NCBI GenBank assembly: GCA_051953655.1
Contig: JBQCIO010000203.1
Location: 1 to 14,776, forward strand
DNA from: JBQCHF01 sp051953655
Lineage (GTDB): Bacteria > Actinomycetota > Actinomycetes > Motilibacterales > Motilibacteraceae
DNA length: 14,776 nt
Direction: 5' to 3'
Shown here: piece after piece, positions 6,170-13,197 of the stretch
Numbering within the stretch: position 1 is the first letter of the stretch
How the letters are laid out: each line of letters starts with the position of its first letter
Translations under genes and position numbers: made by a program
The notes under the pieces: model-generated
Told to the model about the DNA's origin: nothing
Databases searched by the model: none
The model's input: the letters and a program-made list of their open reading frames with translations, nothing else

Positions 6170-7153
6170 GTGCTCAGCGTCGTCGTGCCGGTGTTCGAGG
6201 AGGAGGAGGTCCTCCCCCTCACCGCGGCGCGCCTGCGCGCGGTTCTCGACGCCCTCCACGAGCCGTACGAGGTCGTCACCGTCGACGACGGCAGCCGCGA
6301 CGGCACCGCGCTGGTGCTGGCCGGCCTGCGCCAGGAGTGGCCGCAGCTGCGAGTGGTCCGCCTGCGGAGGAACAGCGGGCACCAGGCCGCGCTCACCGCC
6401 GGCCTGGAGCGGGCCCGCGGCGACTGGGTGGTCACCATCGACGCCGACCTGCAGGACCCGCCCGAGCTGATCCCCCGGATGCTGGAGCGGGCGCGGGCCG
6501 ACGGCAGCGACGTCGTCTACGCCGTGCGCGAGGACCGCAGCACCGACTCGGCGTTCAAGCGATGGAGCGCCGGGGCCTATTACCGCGTCGTCCGGCGGAT
6601 CGCCGGCGACGACGTGCCCCACTCCGCGGGCGACTTCCGGCTGATGAGCCGGGCCGTCGTCGACGACCTCAAGGCCCTGCCCGAGCGGCACCGCGTCTAC
6701 CGGCTGCTCATCCCGTGGCTCGGCCATCCCAGCAGCCAGGTCACCTACCGGCGCGAGAAGCGCGCCGCCGGCACGAGCAAGTACCCGCTGCACAAGATGA
6801 CCCGGCTGGCCCTGGACAGCGTCACCTCGTTCACCGGGGCGCCGCTGCGGATCGCCACCTGGGTGGGCCTCTACGGCGCGCTGCTGTGCGGGCTGCTCAC
6901 CGCCGGGGCGGTGGCTGCCTACCTGCTGGGGCACACCGTGCCCGGCTGGGCCTCGGTCACCGTCGGGATCCTGTTCCTGGGCGCGGTCCAGCTGCTGTGC
7001 CTCGGCCTGCTCGGTGAGTACGTGGGCCGGCTGTTCGCCGAGGCCCAGCACCGCCCGCTCTACTACATCGCGTCGGACACTGCCCCGGACATGGCCTCCG
7101 ACACCCTCAGCGACCCAAGCGTCGAGACATCGCGGCTACGCCCCGAGAGCTAG
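6170..7153 (+). CDS. GT2 glycosyltransferase, GtrB / polyprenyl-phosphate sugar synthase type
   Basis: The 327-residue protein has an N-terminal GT-A domain: SVVVPVFEEEE at 3-13, the nucleotide-binding DDGSRDGT at 39-46, a metal-binding DADLQDP at 91-97, GDFRLMSR at 154-161, and an RREKRAAGTSKYP acceptor-region motif at 194-206. Two transmembrane helices follow (about 225-252 and 257-283), ending LLGEYVGRLF. This is the layout of GtrB and related enzymes, which move a sugar from a nucleotide donor to polyprenyl phosphate on the cytoplasmic face. The sugar (mannose, glucose or other) cannot be read from sequence. The GTG at 6170 is chosen because the fold begins directly after it and GGAGGGG precedes it; the open frame upstream to 5744 runs through the intergenic region and the pilin gene on the other strand. 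The stop shares CTAG with the facing methyltransferase gene. Confidence 0.9.
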   Translation: MLSVVVPVFEEEEVLPLTAARLRAVLDALHEPYEVVTVDDGSRDGTALVLAGLRQEWPQLRVVRLRRNSGHQAALTAGLERARGDWVVTIDADLQDPPELIPRMLERARADGSDVVYAVREDRSTDSAFKRWSAGAYYRVVRRIAGDDVPHSAGDFRLMSRAVVDDLKALPERHRVYRLLIPWLGHPSSQVTYRREKRAAGTSKYPLHKMTRLALDSVTSFTGAPLRIATWVGLYGALLCGLLTAGAVAAYLLGHTVPGWASVTVGILFLGAVQLLCLGLLGEYVGRLFAEAQHRPLYYIASDTAPDMASDTLSDPSVETSRLRPES

Positions 7154-7869
7154 GCGCGCGCGGTCAGCAGCATCGACACCCCGCGCCGGCCGGCTACCGG
7201 CAGCACCCGCTCGGCGACGACGACCCCGCGCAGCGCGGAGTTCACCACCGCCGGCAGCGCGGACAGGTCGCTCCCCGTCGACCGCGACCGGCGCAGCCGC
7301 ACCACCGGCCGCAGCAGGACCATCCACGGCTGCGCCTCGGTCACCGTGAAGCCGGCCGCGCGCACCGCGGCCAGGAGCGAGGCGGCGTCGTAGCGGCGGA
7401 CGTGGCCCACCGCCTCGTCGTGCGCGGACCACAGGTCCATGCCGGTCGGCACCGCCAGCAGCAGCACTCCGCCGGGGCGCAGCACCCGGCGCATCTCCCT
7501 CAGCGCGGCGACGTCGTCCTCGATGTGCTCGATGACGTCGAAGGCGACCACCAGGTCGGCGCCGCCGGTGGCGAAGGGCAGCGCGGTCGCGTCACCGCGC
7601 ACGACGTCGAGGCCTCGCTCGCGCGCCACGGCGGCGCCGGCCTCGCCGTACTCCACCGGCACCGCGAAGCAGCCGAGCCGGGCGAGCTCGCGGGTGTTGC
7701 CGCCCCCCGCCGCCCCGACGTCCACGGCCACCGGTCGCCGCGGCGAGTCGGCGAGCACCCCGCACCGGCGGACCATCCGGCGCAGCAGCCAGCGCCGCTC
7801 CGCGTACCACCAGTGGCGGTCCTCGAGGGCGGCCAGCTTCCGGACCTCGGTAGCCTCCACGACGGACAT
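7150..7869 (-). CDS. SAM-dependent class I methyltransferase
   Basis: A 239-residue soluble protein with a Rossmann-type methyltransferase domain. Motif I is VDVGAAGGGNT at 49-59, the acidic strand-2 end is VEYGEAG at 72-78, GDATALPF at 92-99, DVIEHIEDD at 111-119 and LRPGGVLLLAVP at 130-141. The N-terminal EDRHWWYAERR at 16-26 is common in methyltransferases of the ubiE/BioC-like family found near glycan genes. The substrate is unknown; a lipid-linked or surface sugar is suggested only by the two glycosyltransferase neighbours. The start is uncertain: GGGGAGG abuts the ATG at 7869 with no spacer, so the in-frame GTG at 7860, nine bases farther, may be the true start. Its TAG shares the palindrome CTAG with the GT2 stop. 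Confidence 0.88.
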   Translation of the reverse strand: MSVVEATEVRKLAALEDRHWWYAERRWLLRRMVRRCGVLADSPRRPVAVDVGAAGGGNTRELARLGCFAVPVEYGEAGAAVARERGLDVVRGDATALPFATGGADLVVAFDVIEHIEDDVAALREMRRVLRPGGVLLLAVPTGMDLWSAHDEAVGHVRRYDAASLLAAVRAAGFTVTEAQPWMVLLRPVVRLRRSRSTGSDLSALPAVVNSALRGVVVAERVLPVAGRRGVSMLLTARA

Positions 7870-7914
7870 CCTCCCCGACGCACGTCACGACGTCAGACAG
7901 GTGGTCGCAGCCCC

Positions 7915-9282
7915 GTGCCAACCCCGTCGCCCGCCCGGTGGGCCGGCGCCGCGCTGGTCGGCGTGTGGACGCTGCTGTCGATCTCCAACCTGCACTCGGT
8001 GGCGGACTTCCAGCCGCTCACCGTGGTCGGGCTGACCCTCTGCCTGCCCGCCCTGCTGGGGCTGCTCCTGCTCACCCGCCGGCACGGGCTGGCCGCACCG
8101 CCGGCGTGGTCGGTGGCCGCCGGGCTGGCCCTCAGCGCGCTGGCCGTCGCGTCGCTGCGCTACTTCGCCTACCTGCCCGACGACCCGAAGGCGGCGAACC
8201 GCTGGCTGGTGGTCGGCGCGGACCTGCTGTGCGCCTCGCTCTGGCTGGTGCCCCGCCGCGCGGCGCGCACCGGTGCGCTGCTGCTGGCCGGCGCGGCCCT
8301 GGTCGCCACCACCTGGGTCGCCGTGCGCTACGACCCGGTGCCGCGCATCGACGTCTGGCTGTCCCTGGACCAGGGCGCCACCGGCCTGCTCCACGGACGC
8401 GATCCCTACGCCAGCAGCTGGGTCGGCAGCCCGGGCGTCGGCGACGCCTTCACCTACCTGCCCACCACGCTGGTGCTGCTCGCCCCGTTCCGCTGGGTCC
8501 TCGGCGACGTCCGCTGGGGTCTCACGGTGGCGCTGCTGTTGGCCGCCCTGGTGCTCGCCCGCTGGAGGCCTGAGGACGACGGCCGGGACCGCGGCGCCGA
8601 CGCGCGGGCCGGCGCCCTGCTGCTCCTGCTGACCCCGGGCCAGCTCGCGCAGACCGAGCAGTCGTGGACCGAGCCGCTCCTGCTGCTGTTCCTCGTGCTG
8701 CTGCTGGCGGCGGCGCGCACCGGTCGTCTGCCCGGTGCCGTCGCCTCGCTGGCGGTGCTGCTGAGCACCAAGCAGCACATGGCGCTGCTGGTGCCGGGGC
8801 TCCTCGCGTGGAGGCGGTTCGGCCCGCGCCGCACCCTCGTCGGCGTCGTGGCCGGCGGCCTGCTGTGCCTGCCGTGGTTCCTGTGGGGACCGGCCGACTT
8901 CCTGCACGACACGGTCACGCTGCTGCTGAGCTATCCGCCGCTGCGCCTGTCCCCCAACCTCTACGTCGCGGCGTTCCGCGCCGGCTGGACCCCGCCGTTC
9001 TGGCTCACCGGCCTGGTCCTGCTCGGCACCCTGGCCGGCACGACCTGGGCCGTGCGCCGCGAGCAGCCCGGACCGGGGCGGCTGGCGATGTGGTGGGCGG
9101 TGCTGCTGCTGGTGCTCAACCTGACCAACAAGCAGGCCTTCTACAACCAGTTCTGGCTGGTGGGCTCGCTGCTGCTGGTCTGCCTGGCCGCCGCCGAGCC
9201 GGCCCTGCCCGCACCTTCGGGGTCCGAGGACGACGTCGACGACCCCCGGCGCCGCCGCGCCCGGTTGGTCGTCCACCGGTAG
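7915..9282 (+). CDS. Polytopic GT-C-type glycosyltransferase (GT87/DUF2029-like)
   Basis: This 455-residue integral membrane protein has roughly ten or more hydrophobic helices. A loop after about residue 140 carries PRIDVWLSLDQGATGLLHG then RDPYASSW (144-168). This resembles the first outer loop of GT-C mannosyl- and arabinosyl-type transferases, where an Asp-containing motif binds a polyprenyl-phosphate sugar. Later segments TYLPTTLVLLAPFRW (180-194) and STKQHMALLVP (284-294) also fit the GT87/DUF2029 pattern. The donor would be made by a GtrB-like enzyme such as the one at 6170-7153 (inference). The GTG at 7915 has AGGTGG about 10 bases upstream; the frame is open farther left but covers the opposing methyltransferase gene. 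It diverges from that gene across 45 bases. The last 47 codons overlap the opposing YihY gene. The family assignment is moderate, and the sugar and acceptor are unknown. Confidence 0.78.
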   Translation: MPTPSPARWAGAALVGVWTLLSISNLHSVADFQPLTVVGLTLCLPALLGLLLLTRRHGLAAPPAWSVAAGLALSALAVASLRYFAYLPDDPKAANRWLVVGADLLCASLWLVPRRAARTGALLLAGAALVATTWVAVRYDPVPRIDVWLSLDQGATGLLHGRDPYASSWVGSPGVGDAFTYLPTTLVLLAPFRWVLGDVRWGLTVALLLAALVLARWRPEDDGRDRGADARAGALLLLLTPGQLAQTEQSWTEPLLLLFLVLLLAAARTGRLPGAVASLAVLLSTKQHMALLVPGLLAWRRFGPRRTLVGVVAGGLLCLPWFLWGPADFLHDTVTLLLSYPPLRLSPNLYVAAFRAGWTPPFWLTGLVLLGTLAGTTWAVRREQPGPGRLAMWWAVLLLVLNLTNKQAFYNQFWLVGSLLLVCLAAAEPALPAPSGSEDDVDDPRRRRARLVVHR

Positions 9283-10103
9283 CCGCTGAGCACCACCAGG
9301 TGCACCAGGTAGACCCACAGCGCGAACAGCGCCACGGTGCCGACCAGGTGGTTGCCGTACTTCGTGTCGTAGCTCCCGGCCAGCCGCACGTAGCCCACGA
9401 ACCCGGCGCTCACCAGCACCGCGGCCAGCGCGGCCAGCGCGCCGCCCGCGGTCGTCTGCCGCCAGCCGGCGTCCACCGCACCGAAGGCCTTGTAGACCGC
9501 CGCCAGGACGCCGGTGAGCAGCACCAGCCCGAGCAGGCCGCCGGCGACGAGGCCGAGCACATAGGCCCAGACGCCCTTACCGGTGATCCCCGGTGCCAGG
9601 AACGCCACCAGCAGCACGGCGAGCACGCCGAGCGGCAGCGCGAGCACGAGGGTCAGCCCGAGCGCCCGCCCGCGCAGCCCGTCCAGCCGGCGCTTGTCCC
9701 CGCCCGCGATCCGGTCGAAGGCGCGGGACAGCCCCCCGCCGTACCAGGTTGCCGGCCACACCGCGGCCAGCACGCTCGTCCAGCCCACCCCGGCGGCCAC
9801 CGACGTCATCGTGGTGAGCAGCCCGGTCGACTGCAGCTGCTGCGGCAGCCAGCCGGACAGCGTGTCCCCGGCCGACTGCAGCTGGTCCTTGCCGGCCACC
9901 GCGCCCACGATCCAGAAGGCGATCAGCACCATCGGCGGGAAGGACATCAGGGCGTAGAAGGACAGCGCGGCCGCGGTGAGCAGGGACTCGTCGCTGCGCG
10001 CCCAGCCGACGATCCGTCGCACCGGCCGCGGGACGTGGCGCATCCCGCTGCGGTAGCGGCGGCGGACCGGGCGCATCAGGCCGTCGGGCAGCTGTTCCAG
10101 CAT
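9141..10103 (-). CDS. YihY/UPF0761-family inner membrane protein
   Basis: The 320-residue protein has about six transmembrane segments. The family hallmark LLTAAALSFYALMSFPPMVL is at 41-60, WYGGGLSRAFDRI at 120-132, and a late helix ALWVYLVHLVVLSGYRW at 261-277. A hydrophilic Arg/Ser-rich tail of about 40 residues follows. The family was once called ribonuclease BN, a name given in error; the real function is not settled. The ATG at 10103 has CAGGGG 7 bases upstream. A GTG at 10124 would overlap the GNAT stop as GTGA, matching the style of this operon, and would add seven residues. The 3' end lies inside the GT-C gene on the other strand by 142 bases, so any terminator must lie within that coding region. 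Confidence 0.88.
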   Translation of the reverse strand: MLEQLPDGLMRPVRRRYRSGMRHVPRPVRRIVGWARSDESLLTAAALSFYALMSFPPMVLIAFWIVGAVAGKDQLQSAGDTLSGWLPQQLQSTGLLTTMTSVAAGVGWTSVLAAVWPATWYGGGLSRAFDRIAGGDKRRLDGLRGRALGLTLVLALPLGVLAVLLVAFLAPGITGKGVWAYVLGLVAGGLLGLVLLTGVLAAVYKAFGAVDAGWRQTTAGGALAALAAVLVSAGFVGYVRLAGSYDTKYGNHLVGTVALFALWVYLVHLVVLSGYRWTTNRARRRRGSSTSSSDPEGAGRAGSAAARQTSSSEPTSQNWL

Positions 10104-10120
10104 CCCGGACCCCTGCCCGG

Positions 10121-10756
10121 TCACCCCCGGGGCGATGCGTCCTGCACCGGACCGGCATCCCACCCGACGGCCGGTGGCAGAGGGTCGTCCCGCAGCCGGC
10201 CGTGGCTGTGCTCGTCGTGCCACCGGCCGTCGCCGTAGCGGTAGGACTGCCGGTGCAGCCCCTCGTAGGCGAAGCCGGCCCGGCCGGCGACCCGGCAGGA
10301 GGACTCGTTCTCCACGGCGTGGAAGAGCATCACCCGCCGCAGACCCAGCTCGGTGAAGGCGAACGAGGCGGCGGCTGCGAGCGCGGCGGTCGCCACGCCG
10401 CGGCCGCGGGCGGCCGGCAGGGTCCAGTAGCCCACCTCGGCCGACTCCTGCTCGCGGTCGACGTCGAAGAGCGAGACGTAGCCCAGCACGACGTCGCCCG
10501 GCGGCTGCGCCACCGCCCAGGTCGCGTGGGCTCCGCCACGCCAGTCGGCCATCCGGGCGAGCCACTCCACCGCGGCAGTGCGCGCCGCCGGCTCCGACAC
10601 CGCGTAGGCATCCTCGACGGTCCGAAGGACGCCGTTCCACAGGCTCAGCTCGGGGTCCTGCGCTGCGCGCAGCACCGCCTCGATGTCGGCCTCCGCCTCC
10701 GGGCGCCAGGGTCGGAGCACGAGCGAGCCCGTTGTCACCGCGACCGGCGAGGTCAC
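10121..10756 (-). CDS. GNAT acetyltransferase, RimJ/RimL type
   Basis: A 211-residue GNAT-fold protein. LVLRPWRPEAEADI at 12-25 is the typical RimJ/RimL opening. AEVGYWTLPAARGRGVATAAL at about 106-126 holds the acetyl-CoA pyrophosphate loop RGRGVA, and ENESSCRVAGRAGFAYEG at 149-166 is the C-terminal core motif. Such enzymes use acetyl-CoA to acetylate protein N-termini or small amines; the substrate here cannot be read from sequence. The GTG start overlaps the stop of the PimB'-like gene as GTGA, indicating translational coupling. The open frame extends more than 900 codons further upstream on this strand, but only as a high-GC shadow across the other operon genes. Confidence 0.9.
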   Translation of the reverse strand: MTSPVAVTTGSLVLRPWRPEAEADIEAVLRAAQDPELSLWNGVLRTVEDAYAVSEPAARTAAVEWLARMADWRGGAHATWAVAQPPGDVVLGYVSLFDVDREQESAEVGYWTLPAARGRGVATAALAAAASFAFTELGLRRVMLFHAVENESSCRVAGRAGFAYEGLHRQSYRYGDGRWHDEHSHGRLRDDPLPPAVGWDAGPVQDASPRG

Positions 10757-11895
10757 GGCGCCGCCATCTCGAGCAGGTCGCGCAGCGACGCCGCCAGGTC
10801 GTCCCACTGCCACTGCTGCTGCACCCAGGCTCGCCCCCGCTCCCCCATCCGGTGGGCCAGGTCGCGGTCGAGCAGCAGCTCCGACACTCTGTCGGAGACC
10901 TCTTCGACGTCGGTGCCGTGGACGACGTAGCCGGTCTCCCCGGGCAGGCACGCGTCCGGCGCACCACCAGAATCCCCCACCACCACAGGAAGACCAGTGG
11001 CCGCGGCCTCGAGGAAGACGATGCCGAGCCCCTCGGCCTCCAGCCCGAACCGGCGGGTGCGGCAGGGCATGGCGAAGACGTCGGCGGCGTCGAACCACGA
11101 GGGCAGCTCCGCCCACGGCACCGAGCCGGGCACGAGCACGGAGCCCTCGACCCCGACCTCGCGAACCAGCTTCTCCAGCCGCTGCCGATAAGGCCCGCCG
11201 CCGGCGACGACGAGCAGCGCGTCCGGCACGCGGGCCAGCACCCGGGGCATCGCCCGGATGAGCGTGTCCTGACCCTTGCGCGGGGTCAGCCGCGCCACGC
11301 ACAGCACGACCGGCCGCTCCGGCGGGATCCCCAGCCGGGCGCGCAGGGCGGCCCCGCCGCTGCCCGGGTGGAAGCGCTGCGGATCCACACCGGGTGGCAG
11401 CCGGGCCATCCGCGCGGCGGCGGCGGGCGCGAGCGCCGGCGCGATGCGCGAGCGGGTGTACTCCCCCAGGTAGGTGAGCACGTCGGTGCCCTCGCCGATC
11501 CGGTGCAGGACCTGGCGCGCCCCGGGCATCCGGGCCCACCAGATCTCGTGACCGTGGGTCAGCCCGACGATCCGCTGCGCGCCGGCGGCCCGCAGCCGCG
11601 GCGCGAGCAGCCCGAGCGGCGCGGCCGCACCGAAGAGCACCGAGGTGCAGCCGTGCTCGCGCAGCATCCGTTCGGCGTCGTGCGCCACCCGCGGCGTCGG
11701 CAGCATCGGGTAGCGAGGGCCGCGCACGACCCGGTAGGGCACCTGCGCGTCGTACTCCGACGCGCCGTCGGTGCGGGAGGCGTAGACGACGACCTGGTCC
11801 GGCGGCATCCGCTCGACCAGGGCGCTGACGAAGGACTCGATGCCGCCCTGCCGGGGTGGGAAGTCGTTGGTGACGACGAGGGTGCGGGCGGCCAC
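10753..11895 (-). CDS. pimB: GT4 mannosyltransferase, PimB'-like
   Basis: This 380-residue GT-B enzyme closely resembles, from memory, the mycobacterial and corynebacterial PimB' protein, which adds a second mannose from GDP-mannose to phosphatidylinositol monomannoside on the cytoplasmic face of the membrane. Matching segments are LVVTNDFPPRQGGIESF at 6-22, VLFGAAAPLGLLAPR at 86-100, THGHEIWW at 113-120, LPPGVDPQRFHP at 166-177, ARLTPRKGQDTLIRAMP at 201-217, DVFAMPCRTR at 272-281 and the donor-site EGLGIVFLEAAATG at 288-301. The GTG start at 11895 lies 9 bases after the upstream protease stop and has only a weak ribosome site, so coupling is likely. The downstream GNAT start overlaps its stop. 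A related GT4 with another lipid acceptor is the main alternative. Confidence 0.88.
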   Translation of the reverse strand: MAARTLVVTNDFPPRQGGIESFVSALVERMPPDQVVVYASRTDGASEYDAQVPYRVVRGPRYPMLPTPRVAHDAERMLREHGCTSVLFGAAAPLGLLAPRLRAAGAQRIVGLTHGHEIWWARMPGARQVLHRIGEGTDVLTYLGEYTRSRIAPALAPAAAARMARLPPGVDPQRFHPGSGGAALRARLGIPPERPVVLCVARLTPRKGQDTLIRAMPRVLARVPDALLVVAGGGPYRQRLEKLVREVGVEGSVLVPGSVPWAELPSWFDAADVFAMPCRTRRFGLEAEGLGIVFLEAAATGLPVVVGDSGGAPDACLPGETGYVVHGTDVEEVSDRVSELLLDRDLAHRMGERGRAWVQQQWQWDDLAASLRDLLEMAAP

Positions 11896-11904
11896 CGGCG
11901 CAGC

Positions 11905-13197
11905 CTACGGGGCCAGCGCACCCGGCTCGGGGACGCCGCGGCTGCGCGCCCAGTCCCGTGCCAGGGCGATCCGCTGGGGCCCGGTGGGATGGCTGGCGAA
12001 CAGCACGAAGGCCAGCACGGGCGGGGTGAGGTCGCTGAGGTTGGAGACGGCGAGCCGCCGCTGCATGAGTGCGAAGGTGGCCGGGTCCGCGGTGAGGTCG
12101 AGCGCGTGCACGTCGGCCCGGGTCTCCAGCCGCCGGCTCACCAGCATCTGGAACGGCCCGCCCACCGCGGACAGCAGCGCGGCCAGAGCGAGGACCAGCG
12201 CCACCGACCGCCCGTCGGCCAACCCGTCGACCCCGGCGCGGCGCAACAGCGGAGCCCAGCCGAGCAGCACCCCCAGCAGGCACACGCCGGCCGCGGCGCC
12301 GAGCGCCCCGAGCAGCGTGCCGTGCAGGACGTCGCGGCGGGCGGCGTGCCCGAGCTCGTGCGCGGTGACGAGCCGCACCTCGCCGGGGTCGGCCTGCTGC
12401 AGCAGGGTGTCGTAGACGACCATCCGACGGGTGGCGCCCAGGCCCGAGACGTAGGCGTTGAGCGCGGTGGTGCGCCGCGACGCGTCGGCCACCAGGACGT
12501 CGGACACCGGCACGCCGTCGCGGGCGGCGAGCTCGAGCAGCTCGCTGCGCAGCGGGCCCGCGGCCATCGGGGTGAACCGGTTGAACAGCGGCTCGACCAC
12601 CAGGGGGTAGGCGAACGACATCAGCACCACGAGCAGCGCGGCGCCGACCGCCGCGGGCACCCACCACCAGCCACCGCGCCAGCGGGCCAGCCCGACCACC
12701 GCCAGCAGCACGAGCGCGAGCAGGACGGTGCCGACGGCCCAGCCCTTGACGACGTCGAGCAGCCAGCCGCGCCAGGGCTGCACGACCAGCCCGTAGCGGC
12801 GGGCCACCACCTGGACCCGGGCGTGGAACGGCAGCGCCAGCAGCCGGCCGAGCAGGGTCAGCGCCACCGTTCCCACCAGCACCTGCGCCCACCAGGACCC
12901 ACCGAGCGGAGCAGCCAGGGTCCGGACCAGCCGCGCACCCAGCGGGGTCAGGCCCAGCAGCAGCGTGAGGACCAGCCCGAGGGCCAGCGAGACCCAGGCG
13001 ACCGGGCGCACCAGGGAGCGGTAGGCCTCGGCCCGCGCCACCTCCGGCGCCGTGAAGTCGCCGGCCACCCGTGGCGCCGCCCTGCCGCCGGGCACGGGCC
13101 CGGGCAGGGGGTGCCAGGGCGTGGTGAGCAGCGCGGCCGCCAGCAGCGCGAGGCCGAGCACGACCACCGCGAGGGCGGCAGCGGATCGGGCGCTCAC
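11905..13197 (-). CDS. M48 (Ste24/CAAX-protease-like) integral membrane metalloprotease
   Basis: A 430-residue polytopic membrane protein. The N-terminal half holds several helices (about 6-24, 64-84, 105-122, 150-170, 178-197) in the arrangement of the Ste24 N-terminal domain. NAYVSGLGATRRMVVYDTLL at 247-266 precedes the zinc site HELGH at 280-284, and the third ligand is Glu358 in RRLETRADVHALDL with Asp362 after it. All catalytic residues are present. Bacterial homologues degrade or trim membrane proteins; no lipidated CAAX substrate need be assumed. The GTG start at 13197 overlaps the upstream peptidase stop as GTGA. The next gene, pimB-like, starts 9 bases after its TAG. Two neighbouring coupled genes therefore encode HExxH proteases of different topology. 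Confidence 0.93.
   Translation of the reverse strand: MSARSAAALAVVVLGLALLAAALLTTPWHPLPGPVPGGRAAPRVAGDFTAPEVARAEAYRSLVRPVAWVSLALGLVLTLLLGLTPLGARLVRTLAAPLGGSWWAQVLVGTVALTLLGRLLALPFHARVQVVARRYGLVVQPWRGWLLDVVKGWAVGTVLLALVLLAVVGLARWRGGWWWVPAAVGAALLVVLMSFAYPLVVEPLFNRFTPMAAGPLRSELLELAARDGVPVSDVLVADASRRTTALNAYVSGLGATRRMVVYDTLLQQADPGEVRLVTAHELGHAARRDVLHGTLLGALGAAAGVCLLGVLLGWAPLLRRAGVDGLADGRSVALVLALAALLSAVGGPFQMLVSRRLETRADVHALDLTADPATFALMQRRLAVSNLSDLTPPVLAFVLFASHPTGPQRIALARDWARSRGVPEPGALAP

Noticed and set aside
7402..7914. N-terminal extension of the GT-C open frame
   Set aside because: It is opposite the methyltransferase gene and hydrophilic and His/Arg-rich, unlike the membrane protein that begins after 7915.
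7885..9318. 477-codon minus-strand open frame opposite the GT-C gene
   Set aside because: It is Gln/Gly/Arg-rich low complexity and opposite a convincing multi-helix membrane protein.
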